A stretch of DNA of 8,090 nt from Thermoleophilia bacterium (lineage in GTDB: Bacteria; Actinomycetota; Thermoleophilia; Gaiellales; SKUG01). Every line of letters begins with the position of its first letter. The stretch's first letter is position 1. A model generated the notes under the pieces. It did no database searches. It worked only from the letters and a program-made list of their open reading frames with translations, and was not told the DNA's origin. This document shows, piece by piece, positions 1-7,685 of this stretch. Location: contig JAGQUL010000238.1 of assembly GCA_020438525.1 (NCBI GenBank), positions 1-8,090 on the forward strand. The letters are read 5' to 3'. Made by a program: the position numbers and the translations under genes.

Positions 1-1483
1 CGCTCGCCCGCTCGATGCGTCGGGCCACCGCGAGCAGGCGCGGCCGCGGCCAGTCGGTGCCGAACGGCGCGAGTCGCTCCAGCTCGTGCACGAGCTCGAA
101 CCCGAGCTCGCCGCCATGCACCACCGCGTCGACCACGTCGCGCGGCGCCAGCAGCGACGGATCGATGTGCTGCTCGCCCCAGGCCGCAAGCCGCTCGCGC
201 AGCTCGTCGATGCGCGTGGGATCGATGGTCACCCCGCCGGCCTGCGCGTGGCCACCCCAGCGAAGCAGGATGTCGTCGCACGACGCGAGCGCTGCATGCA
301 GGTCCACGCCGTCGATGCTGCGACCCGAACCGCGCGCCGGATCCCCGTCGGAGATCACCACGACCGGTCGCCAGTAGCGCTCGACGAGCCGCGACGCCAC
401 GATTCCCACGACTCCCTCGTGCCAGCCGCGACCGTGCACGACGTACACGCGCGCTGCACGCTCGGCATCGCTCCATGCCTCGACCTGCTCGATCGCCTCG
501 TCGCTGATCGCGCGTTCGATCCGTCGTCGCTCGTCGTTGGTGGCATCGACCGCCGCAGCGAGCGAGCGCGCGGTCGACTCGTCGGCACGCAGCAGCTCGT
601 AGGCACGCTCGCTCTGGCTGATCCGACCCACCGCGTTGATGCGCGGCGCGATCTTGAACGCGATCGCCTCGGCGTCGATGTCGGGCGTTCGCAGGCCACA
701 GCCTTCGGCCAGCGCGCGAAGACCCGGTCGATCCGTCGCGCGCAGCGCGCGCAGCCCGCGTCGAACGAGCGCCCGGTTCTCGCCGGTCAACGACACGCAG
801 TCGGCGACCGTCGCGATCGCCTCGAGCTCGTGCTGGCGCGGTCCCGACGGTCCGCCGAGCGCGGTCACGAGCTTGCCGGCGACCCCGGTTGCGCACAGGT
901 CCGGGAACGGATAGTCGCTCGGGCGGGTCGAGCACAGGATCGCGTCCGGCAGCACCTCGCCGGGGCGGTGGTGGTCGCAGATGATCACGTCCATGCCCAG
1001 GTCGCGTGCCTGCGCCACCGCCTCCACCGCGGTGATGCCGCAGTCGACGGCGATCAGCAGCCGCATTCCATCGCGCGCGAACCGCTCGACCTGATCGAGC
1101 TGCAGGCCGTATCCATTGCTGAATCGGTCCGGCAGGAACGCGTGCACCTCCGCACCCAGCTGCTCCAGGCCCTCCACCAGCAGCGTCGTGGCGCACACCC
1201 CGTCGGCGTCGTAGTCGCCGTGCACCACGATCGGCTCCGACTGCTCGATCGCGTACCGGATCCGCTCCACGGCCGCTGCCATGTCGCCGAGCAGGAAGGG
1301 GTCGTGCAGCTGGGCCTCGTCCGCATCGGGATCGTCGGCCAGCAGCGAGCGCGCCTGTTCCACGCCCACGCCCCGACGCGCGAGCACCCACGCGAGAGTC
1401 TCGGTGCATCGCAGCTCGCGACGCAGCTCGGCGACGAGCTCGAGGTCGCATGGATCGAACGTGAAGGAAGCGGGCGGAAGCAC
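1..1483 (-). CDS. recJ: RecJ single-stranded-DNA-specific 5'-3' exonuclease, C-terminus cut by the window edge
   Basis: RecJ is a cytoplasmic DHH-superfamily nuclease that degrades single-stranded DNA 5' to 3' in RecF-pathway recombination and in mismatch and base-excision repair. The minus strand reads open for 494 codons to the window edge. The N-terminal part carries LHDPFLLGDM (59-68). The metal-binding motifs are HGDYDADG (88-95; D90, D92, D94), VDCG (146-149), DHH (170-172) and the Asp in ATVAD (D228). APRINAVGRI (279-288), GRGWHEGVVGIVASRL (351-366) and GSGRSIDG (385-392) follow, then the DHHA1 signature GGHAQAGG (410-417). The family is usually about 560-600 aa, so the end of the OB-fold region is missing. 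The chosen start is GTG, with AGGA nine bases upstream; no better in-frame start was found, so the exact start is moderately sure. One oddity: the usual GxGNPxP element near the end reads GTDWPRP (475-481). It lies 101 nt downstream of secDF and is probably co-transcribed or partly uncoupled by the hairpin in the gap. Confidence 0.95.
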   Translation of the reverse strand, partial: MLPPASFTFDPCDLELVAELRRELRCTETLAWVLARRGVGVEQARSLLADDPDADEAQLHDPFLLGDMAAAVERIRYAIEQSEPIVVHGDYDADGVCATTLLVEGLEQLGAEVHAFLPDRFSNGYGLQLDQVERFARDGMRLLIAVDCGITAVEAVAQARDLGMDVIICDHHRPGEVLPDAILCSTRPSDYPFPDLCATGVAGKLVTALGGPSGPRQHELEAIATVADCVSLTGENRALVRRGLRALRATDRPGLRALAEGCGLRTPDIDAEAIAFKIAPRINAVGRISQSERAYELLRADESTARSLAAAVDATNDERRRIERAISDEAIEQVEAWSDAERAARVYVVHGRGWHEGVVGIVASRLVERYWRPVVVISDGDPARGSGRSIDGVDLHAALASCDDILLRWGGHAQAGGVTIDPTRIDELRERLAAWGEQHIDPSLLAPRDVVDAVVHGGELGFELVHELERLAPFGTDWPRPRLLAVARRIERAS

Positions 1484-1492
1484 TGGCAGGGA

Positions 1493-1496
1493 TCCT
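1493..1496 (-). promoter_or_regulatory. Ribosome binding site deciding the recJ GTG start
   Basis: The minus strand shows AGGA nine bases before the GTG at 1481-1483. This is a modest Shine-Dalgarno match, and it is the main reason for choosing this non-ATG start, because no in-frame ATG lies near the conserved N-terminus. Confidence 0.45.
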
Positions 1497-1534
1497 ATTC
1501 GTCGGTTCGGATCCGCTACCTGCCCCAGGTTCGA

Positions 1535-1558
1535 TCGGCGGCCACGAACGGCCACCGA
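1535..1558 (-). terminator. Stable hairpin in the secDF-recJ gap, possible terminator or attenuator
   Basis: On the minus strand TCGGTGGCC and GGCCGCCGA form a 9-bp stem with one G-U wobble around the 6-nt loop GTTCGT. It begins about 26 nt after the secDF stop and ends about 50 nt before recJ. No U-run follows, so it is not a canonical intrinsic terminator. In GC-rich organisms such U-less hairpins are often proposed to pause or partly stop transcription, or to stabilise the upstream mRNA end. The structure is read from the sequence; the function is inferred. Confidence 0.4.
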
Positions 1559-1584
1559 CGATGGGCGACGACGACCTCGGTCGC

Positions 1585-4353
1585 TCAGGTCTTGGCGGGG
1601 GTCTCCGGGGTGTCGGTCACCGCTGACGATTCCGCACCGCCGCTCGCGTCGCTGCTCACGGCGCTCGTCCTGGCTGCATCGGCTCGCTGCTCGGCGTCGA
1701 GGCGCTTCTGCCACGCCGGCTCGCGCTCCTTGAGCCAGCACAGCAGCGGCGTTGCCACGGTGATCGAGCTCACCATGCCGATCGCCACGCCGACGAGCAG
1801 CGCGAACGCGAAGTCCTGGAGCGTCTCGCCGCCGAACGCATACAGTGCGAAGGTCGGCAGGAGCACCACGATCGACGTGTTGAGCGATCGCGTGAGCACC
1901 TCGTTGAGCGACTGCGTGCTGATCTTCCGGAACGAGCTCTTGCGCATCACGTGCACGTTCTCGCGGATGCGGTCGAACACGATGATCGTGTCGTAGAGCG
2001 AGTAGCCGAGGATCGTGAGCAGCGCCGCCACGGTCGTGGACTTGAACTCACGCCCGGTGAACGCGAACATGCCGGCGCTGAACGCCATGTCGTGCACGAG
2101 CGCCACCAGCACGGGGATCGAGTAGATGAACTCGAACCGCCACCAGATATACAGGCACTCGAGCACCAGGCTCACCAGCACCGCGATGATCGCGAGCTGC
2201 AGGACCTGCTTGCCGAACGACGGCCCGATCGTCTGGACGCTGAACCCGTCGGTCGTGAGCCCGAACTCGTCACGAAGGCCGCGTTCGACGAGCGTCTGCG
2301 CCGACTCCTGTCGCGCCTGCTCCCGCTCCTGGGCGGAACCGCTCGTGCCCTTCTCACCGCCGGCAAGCTTGTCGACGGTGATCGCGAACGACGAGCCCTT
2401 CTGGTTCGACGACACGGTCGACTTGGTCTCCTGGATCGTCGCGTTCTCGTAGCTCGCATCGATCTTCGCGAGCGCCTTGCGCACGTCCTCCGCGTTCGCG
2501 GTCGTGGTGAGGTGCACGTCGAAGCGCGTGCCGCTCTTGAAGTCGACGCCGAGGTTGAGCCCCTTCACGCCGACGAGCAGCAGCGAGCCCACGATGATCA
2601 CCGTGGTGAGCGTGATGAAGCCCGTTCGCCACTTCATCCACGGGATGTGGAAGCGAGGACCCTGCCGCTTGCGCGAGCCGCCGATCACCCATGCCTTCTG
2701 GAACGGGCGGAACTGCGCGAGCAGGCTCAGCATCGCGTGCGTGAAGAACACGGCCGTGAAGATCGAGAGCAGCGTGCCGATGCCGAGCAGCACCGCGAAC
2801 CCGCGGACCGAGCCGATCGAGATCACCACGAGCAGCACGGCGGTGATCAGCGTCACCGCGCTCGCGTCGAGGATCGTCGCGAAGCCCTTCTTGTAGCCGG
2901 CCCGGATCGCCTGGACCACGCTTCGCCCCGCTCGATACTCCTCCCTGATGCGTTCGAAGATGATGATGTTCGCGTCTGCAGCCACGCCGATCGTGAGGAT
3001 CGCGCCCGCGATGCCCGGCAGCGTCATCGTGACCGGAAGCGTCACGACGATCCCGTAGAACACGAACGCGAACACGAGCAGCGCGAGGTCGGCGATCACG
3101 CCGAGCACGCGGTAGAACAGGATCAGGTACAGCATCACCACCGCAAGGCCGGCGGCGCCTGCGATCAGGCCCTGCTTGAGCGACTGCTCGCCGAGAGTCG
3201 CGGAGACGAGCGTCTTGGAGATCACCTCGAACCGCACCGGCAGCGCACCGGTGTTCAGCACGAGCGCCAGGTTCGACGCCTCCTCGCGATCGTCGAGGCC
3301 GCTGATCTGCGCCTGGTTGCCCTTGATGCCGGTCGGATACTGCTTGTAGTCGATCTGCGGGATCGACTTGATCTCGTCGTCGAGCACGATCGCGAAACGG
3401 CGCGGGCTGCCGTTGAGCGCACCGTCCTTGGCGATCTTCTCGGTGACCTCACCAAACTGCTTGCCACCCTTGCTGTCGAAGATCATCGACGTGACCCAGC
3501 CACCCTGGCCGGCCTCGGCGGTGGCGCTGCGGATGTGGTCGCCCGACAGGCCCGGGTTGTCGGTGAGCAGCACGAACGCACCCTTGTTGCGGTCGAACTT
3601 GCCACCGTCCTGCAGCGTCACGCCATTGCCCTCGACCTGCTCGGGCGGACCGTGCACGAGCACCTCGCCCGGCGGCACCTCGAGCACCTCCCAGTCCTTC
3701 GGGAGCTTCGGATCCTTGCCGGTCACGTTCTCCCAGCCGTCGGCACGGTCGGCCTCGTCGGTCGCCAGGAGCTGGTCCTTGGCCTGCTCGAGCAGGCGCT
3801 TCTCGGTGTTGGCAGGGCCCGCGATCTCGTTCTCGTTCGCATCGAACAGGAACAGCTGGCGGACGATCTTCTCGTCGTTCTTCTTCGCGTCCTTGACCGC
3901 CTTCTCCGCGCGCGGCTTCGCCGATCGCAGCGCCTCGTGCGCGCTGCGGAACGCCTTGCCGTCGACGACGTTCTCCTCCCACTCGTAGAAGCGCAGCTGC
4001 GCGGTCGAGCCGACCACGGCCACGGCCTGCTCGGGGTCCTGCACGCCCGGCAGGGAGACGACGATCTGGTCGCTGCCCTGCGTGCGGATCTCCGGCTCCG
4101 ACACGCCCAGTCCGTCGACGCGGTCGCGGATCACCTCGACCGACTGCTCGAGCTGGTCGCTCGACAGCTTCTTGCCGTCGGTCGGGGTCGCCTTGAGCAC
4201 GACCTCCAGACCGCCCTGCAGGTCGAGCCCGAGGCGAACGGGGTTGTAATAGCCCGCGGCGAACACGGCAGCAAGCACCGCGACGACCAGTCCGAGCACG
4301 ACAAGGTGCGAGCGTCCGCCTTCACGGCGACGCTGGTTCTTGGGGTCCCTCAT
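1585..4353 (-). CDS. secDF: Protein translocase subunit SecDF, SecD and SecF fused in one chain
   Basis: SecDF is a membrane RND-type motor that uses the proton gradient to pull preproteins out of SecYEG; YajC associates with it. The 922-aa product holds both halves. SecD: a basic N-terminus, TM1 (about 17-35), LGLDLQGG (41-48), a large extracytoplasmic P1 domain (about 36-390), and five TM segments (about 393-545). SecF: TM7 (about 578-596), LGVDFKSGT (601-609), the P4 domain (about 597-712), and five further TM segments ending near 873. Asp460 (in ADANIIIFERIREE), Asp788 (in YSLYDTIIVFDRIREN) and Arg822 (in LTRSLNTS) match the positions of the Asp and Arg residues that carry proton flow in Thermus SecDF. 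It is longer than Bacillus SecDF (about 740 aa), mainly through a charged insertion at about 125-260 and an Ala/Ser/Thr-rich cytoplasmic tail (about 880-922). The ATG is supported by GTAGG eight bases upstream. It follows yajC by 89 nt. Confidence 0.97.
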   Translation of the reverse strand: MRDPKNQRRREGGRSHLVVLGLVVAVLAAVFAAGYYNPVRLGLDLQGGLEVVLKATPTDGKKLSSDQLEQSVEVIRDRVDGLGVSEPEIRTQGSDQIVVSLPGVQDPEQAVAVVGSTAQLRFYEWEENVVDGKAFRSAHEALRSAKPRAEKAVKDAKKNDEKIVRQLFLFDANENEIAGPANTEKRLLEQAKDQLLATDEADRADGWENVTGKDPKLPKDWEVLEVPPGEVLVHGPPEQVEGNGVTLQDGGKFDRNKGAFVLLTDNPGLSGDHIRSATAEAGQGGWVTSMIFDSKGGKQFGEVTEKIAKDGALNGSPRRFAIVLDDEIKSIPQIDYKQYPTGIKGNQAQISGLDDREEASNLALVLNTGALPVRFEVISKTLVSATLGEQSLKQGLIAGAAGLAVVMLYLILFYRVLGVIADLALLVFAFVFYGIVVTLPVTMTLPGIAGAILTIGVAADANIIIFERIREEYRAGRSVVQAIRAGYKKGFATILDASAVTLITAVLLVVISIGSVRGFAVLLGIGTLLSIFTAVFFTHAMLSLLAQFRPFQKAWVIGGSRKRQGPRFHIPWMKWRTGFITLTTVIIVGSLLLVGVKGLNLGVDFKSGTRFDVHLTTTANAEDVRKALAKIDASYENATIQETKSTVSSNQKGSSFAITVDKLAGGEKGTSGSAQEREQARQESAQTLVERGLRDEFGLTTDGFSVQTIGPSFGKQVLQLAIIAVLVSLVLECLYIWWRFEFIYSIPVLVALVHDMAFSAGMFAFTGREFKSTTVAALLTILGYSLYDTIIVFDRIRENVHVMRKSSFRKISTQSLNEVLTRSLNTSIVVLLPTFALYAFGGETLQDFAFALLVGVAIGMVSSITVATPLLCWLKEREPAWQKRLDAEQRADAARTSAVSSDASGGAESSAVTDTPETPAKT

Positions 4354-4361
4354 ACGAGGAG

Positions 4362-4366
4362 CCTAC
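4362..4366 (-). promoter_or_regulatory. Weak ribosome binding site of secDF
   Basis: GTAGG lies eight bases before the secDF ATG on the minus strand, within a G-rich run. It is an imperfect Shine-Dalgarno, but its spacing is right. The overlapping GCGGGT (4365-4370) could pair with ACCCGC in the hairpin upstream (4403-4408), so accessibility of this site may vary. Confidence 0.4.
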
Positions 4367-4380
4367 CCGCCCGGGGCGAT

Positions 4381-4418
4381 GCACGCGAATCCACGTGCCT
4401 GCGCGGGTTGCGCGCAGG
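4381..4418 (-). promoter_or_regulatory. Two adjacent hairpins in the yajC-secDF spacer
   Basis: On the minus strand the first hairpin (4398-4418) is a perfect 8-bp stem, CCTGCGCG paired with CGCGCAGG around the loop CAACC. It begins 24 nt after the yajC stop. The second (4381-4398) is a 5-bp stem, GCACG with CGTGC, around an 8-nt loop, and abuts the first. No U-tract follows, so neither resembles an intrinsic terminator. They lie just upstream of the secDF ribosome binding site and could influence read-through, mRNA stability or translation. The pairing is visible; any regulatory role is inference. Confidence 0.4.
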
Positions 4419-4442
4419 TTGCAGCGGTTGCGAATTGCTACC

Positions 4443-5879
4443 TCATCCGTGCGCGTGCACGTATGCGGGTGCCGGTGCCGGCGCAGGAGCAGCCGCCTCG
4501 GTCAGCGCAGGGTCGGGCGCGTACGGCGTGCGGCGCTGGAACGCGGCTGCCGTGAGCGCCGGATCCACCGCTCCGATCGGCGCATTCACGTTGGGGCGCG
4601 GCATTGCCGCCGAGCCCGGTACGCGGGCCGGTGCCGGGTACTGTGCAACGGGATGCGCAGGTGGTGCGCCGGGTGCGGCGAACAGCGGCTGTCCGTTCGG
4701 GTCGTGTCCGATCACCATCGTCTCGGCGGGCAGCGCCACCGGCTGTGCATGGACCGGCTGGTCCTCCGTCGCCACCATCGGCGCGGTGAGCTTGCGGTAC
4801 TCGTTGGCCAGGCCGGCGCGCTCGTCGCGCGCCCGAGACATCGCGTCGCTCAGCGTCGGGTCGTCGAGCCGCAGCGAGCTGCCCATGCCCTTGGGCGCCT
4901 TGGAGTGACGACGCGCCTCGAGCTGCTGTGCGCTGGCGTCGGCACCGTGCGGGTGCTGCGCCTGCGGAGCATGCTCGACCGGCATCGGCTGCTGCATCGG
5001 CACAGCGTGTGCCGGCGCGAGCGACGGCACGACGACCGGCTGCATCACCGGTGCGGCAGGCGTGTGCTGGACCGGCATCGGCATCGGCTGCTGGAACTGC
5101 TGCGCGGGCGGCTGGAGCTGCTGCGGAGCCACCGGCTGTGGCATTGCGGCGGCGGGCGCCTGCTGCTGCGCGAACGGAATGTGCATCGCCATCGGCGGCG
5201 GCTGTGGGGGCTGCCACTGCGCCACGGGGCGCGCATTCACGGGCGCCACGTCGCCCCACGGCTGCGGCTCATGCGTCATCACCGGCTCCACGACCTGCGC
5301 GCGAAGCGTCGCCACCGGTGCCTGCTGCACGGGCATCGGCTGCTGCGCGTACTGCGGCTGCGCGTACTGCGGCTGCGCATGCGGCATCGGCTGCGGGGCA
5401 ACCTGCGGCTGCTGCGCCGTGGTCCAGGGCTGCTGCGGCGCCTGGAAGGCGGGCGCGGCGAAGTGCTGCTGCTGGGCAGGCACAGGCTGGGGAGCCTGCG
5501 CGTGCTGCTGGTCGGGGTGCGGATGGTGCTGGTGCATGTCCGTGTCCAGTGCCTGTCGTGGGGGGTCCTGCTGCACCGGCCCCGGCAGTGCCGAGGTCGC
5601 TGCTGTCGTGGGCAGGGCGCCTTCGCCCGCGTGCACGATACGTGCAACGCCGTCGGTCGCGATGCGCGTGGTGAGCCCCGGTCCGAGCTCGAGCACCACG
5701 CTCGAGCCCTCCAGCGCCGTCACGCGGCCGTAGATCCCGCCGACCGTCAGCACGTGGTCACCCACCTGCAGCCGTTCGACGAGACGACCATGCCGTGTCT
5801 GCTGGTCCTTCTGCGGGCGCACGATCAGCAGGTACCAAGCACCTGCGATCGTTCCCAACAGCACCAACAGCGGCAGCAT
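4443..5879 (-). CDS. yajC: YajC, Sec translocon accessory subunit, with a giant disordered C-terminal extension
   Basis: YajC is a small single-span inner-membrane protein found with SecDF and SecYEG. The first 85 residues are a typical YajC: hydrophobic TM segment (1-20), IVRPQKDQQTRH (19-30), then the conserved LQVGDHVLTVGGIYGRV (37-53) and a short beta-rich part to about residue 83. The usual protein ends near 90-110 aa, whereas this one runs to 478 aa. Residues about 86-325 are low-complexity, rich in Pro, Gln, Ala, His and Met, with repeated PMPV and QPQYA units. Residues about 329-364 look like a charged helix, and the end is Ala-Pro rich. The ATG is preferred because AAGGG lies six bases before it and it begins right at the TM segment; a GTG at 5930 would add 17 residues with no hydrophobic function. 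The frame is open throughout and continuous with the core, so the tail seems real. It is the upstream neighbour of secDF. Confidence 0.93.
   Translation of the reverse strand: MLPLLVLLGTIAGAWYLLIVRPQKDQQTRHGRLVERLQVGDHVLTVGGIYGRVTALEGSSVVLELGPGLTTRIATDGVARIVHAGEGALPTTAATSALPGPVQQDPPRQALDTDMHQHHPHPDQQHAQAPQPVPAQQQHFAAPAFQAPQQPWTTAQQPQVAPQPMPHAQPQYAQPQYAQQPMPVQQAPVATLRAQVVEPVMTHEPQPWGDVAPVNARPVAQWQPPQPPPMAMHIPFAQQQAPAAAMPQPVAPQQLQPPAQQFQQPMPMPVQHTPAAPVMQPVVVPSLAPAHAVPMQQPMPVEHAPQAQHPHGADASAQQLEARRHSKAPKGMGSSLRLDDPTLSDAMSRARDERAGLANEYRKLTAPMVATEDQPVHAQPVALPAETMVIGHDPNGQPLFAAPGAPPAHPVAQYPAPARVPGSAAMPRPNVNAPIGAVDPALTAAAFQRRTPYAPDPALTEAAAPAPAPAPAYVHAHG
5343..5378 (-). repeat. 15-bp tandem repeat inside yajC
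   Basis: A 15-base unit is repeated exactly twice (5343-5357 and 5358-5372), followed by a six-base partial third copy. On the minus strand it is in frame and encodes the repeated pentapeptide AQPQY at residues about 168-177 of the YajC tail. A period that is a multiple of three keeps the frame, which suggests the tail grew or varies by slipped-strand duplication. Confidence 0.8.
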
Positions 5880-5885
5880 CGTCGA

Positions 5886-5890
5886 CCCTT
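5886..5890 (-). promoter_or_regulatory. Ribosome binding site deciding the yajC ATG start
   Basis: AAGGG lies six bases upstream of the ATG at 5877-5879 on the minus strand. This favours that ATG over the in-frame GTG at 5928-5930, which lacks a clear Shine-Dalgarno and would place 17 polar residues before the membrane segment. Confidence 0.6.
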
Positions 5891-5909
5891 GTCCCTGTCC
5901 ACTCCCGCC

Positions 5910-5948
5910 AGGTGGCGTCCACCACCTCACGGTCCGGGCACTCGCCCG
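5910..5948 (-). other. Two small hairpins in the DUF393-yajC gap
   Basis: Within the 149-nt gene-free stretch 5880-6028 the minus strand can form CGGGC-GAGT-GCCCG (5935-5948) and AGGTGG-TGGACG-CCACCT (5910-5927). Both are short, and neither is followed by a U-run. They form part of the yajC leader if yajC is transcribed from upstream. I see no convincing promoter or RNA gene in the rest of the gap. Confidence 0.3.
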
Positions 5949-6028
5949 TACCTGTGTGTCGGGTCAAACGGGGTCGAATGTCTCACGAGGGCGTGCGATT
6001 GGCCGCCGGAGTCGAACCTCGCCGAGCC

Positions 6029-6412
6029 TCAGGATCCGGGGATCGAACAGGCAGCGTCGGAGTCGCGACGCCGCCGCCCGGCAACCTGGCCGTACGCGAA
6101 CGCGCCCAGGCGATGCAGGCCCGGCACCCAGAGCAGCAGCCCCGGCAGCACCGTGAGCGGCAGGCGAACGGCGATCGAGCGCACTGCGTCGATGCCGACG
6201 GTCACGCTCGCATCCGGGAATCGCACGCGCAGGCCGTCGCCGAGCGTGCCGCGCGCAACCTCGGGCCATCTCGCCACTGCGGCGTCGTAGTCGAGCGTCT
6301 CGAACCGCCCCAGCCAGTCCAGGCGTCGGATCCGCCGCTCCTGCCGACGGCAGTACGCGCAGCCGCCATCGAATACCACGACCGGTCGATCCGTTGCACG
6401 CGCCTGCGTCAT
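6029..6412 (-). CDS. DCC-family (DUF393) thioredoxin-like protein
   Basis: The 127-aa product belongs to the DCC family (DUF393), named for its Asp-Cys-Cys motif. Members are predicted thiol-disulfide oxidoreductases of thioredoxin-like fold; few have a proven substrate. The family signature is clear near the N-terminus: RPVVVFDGGCAYCRRQ (9-24), with D15, C18 and C21 forming DGxCxxC. A second conserved region, VGIDAVRSIA (72-81), precedes a hydrophobic segment (about 84-98), a possible membrane-associated helix; a third Cys sits near the end (C122). There is no signal peptide, so a cytoplasmic or peripheral location is likely. The ATG start fits the family's short N-terminus; a GTG at 6439 would add nine residues and neither start has a good ribosome binding site. 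It starts 33 nt after tgt and is probably in the same transcript. Its position between tgt and yajC is not part of the usual cluster order. Confidence 0.85.
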   Translation of the reverse strand: MTQARATDRPVVVFDGGCAYCRRQERRIRRLDWLGRFETLDYDAAVARWPEVARGTLGDGLRVRFPDASVTVGIDAVRSIAVRLPLTVLPGLLLWVPGLHRLGAFAYGQVAGRRRRDSDAACSIPGS

Positions 6413-6445
6413 GCCACCATGTTCGCACGGGCGCCGCACCCGGAT

Positions 6446-7675
<1,230 letters not shown>

Positions 7676-7685
7676 CTAGGCGCTC

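Noticed and set aside
86..1996. Long plus-strand open frame of 636 codons antisense to recJ and the end of secDF
   Set aside because: It mirrors a clearly real minus-strand gene with all RecJ motifs. The product is Arg/His/Asp-rich with no recognisable domain, as expected for an antisense frame in GC-rich DNA.
1951..4908. Plus-strand open frame of 985 codons antisense to secDF and yajC
   Set aside because: Stop codons are rare in all frames of GC-rich DNA. The translation is a charged low-complexity sequence with no domain, while the opposite strand encodes an unmistakable SecDF.
5880..5930. Earlier GTG start of yajC at 5930
   Set aside because: It adds 17 polar residues before the membrane segment and lacks a clear ribosome binding site, while the ATG at 5879 has AAGGG at six bases.
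5962..5967. Possible -35 element TTGACC for a yajC promoter on the minus strand
   Set aside because: No TANNNT-like -10 hexamer is found at 16-18 bases downstream, so a promoter cannot be supported.
6000..6060. Possible tRNA, because GTTCGA-type T-loop-like stretches occur on the minus strand (near 6011-6020 and 6041-6050)
   Set aside because: The flanking five-base arms do not pair, no D-arm, anticodon arm or acceptor stem could be built, and one copy lies inside the DUF393 coding sequence.
4395..6290. Plus-strand open frames across the yajC tail, including Cys/Gly-rich and Ala/Arg-rich ones
   Set aside because: These are shadows of the repetitive Pro/Gln/Ala coding sequence. Only the minus-strand frame joins the conserved YajC core with a plausible start and ribosome binding site.
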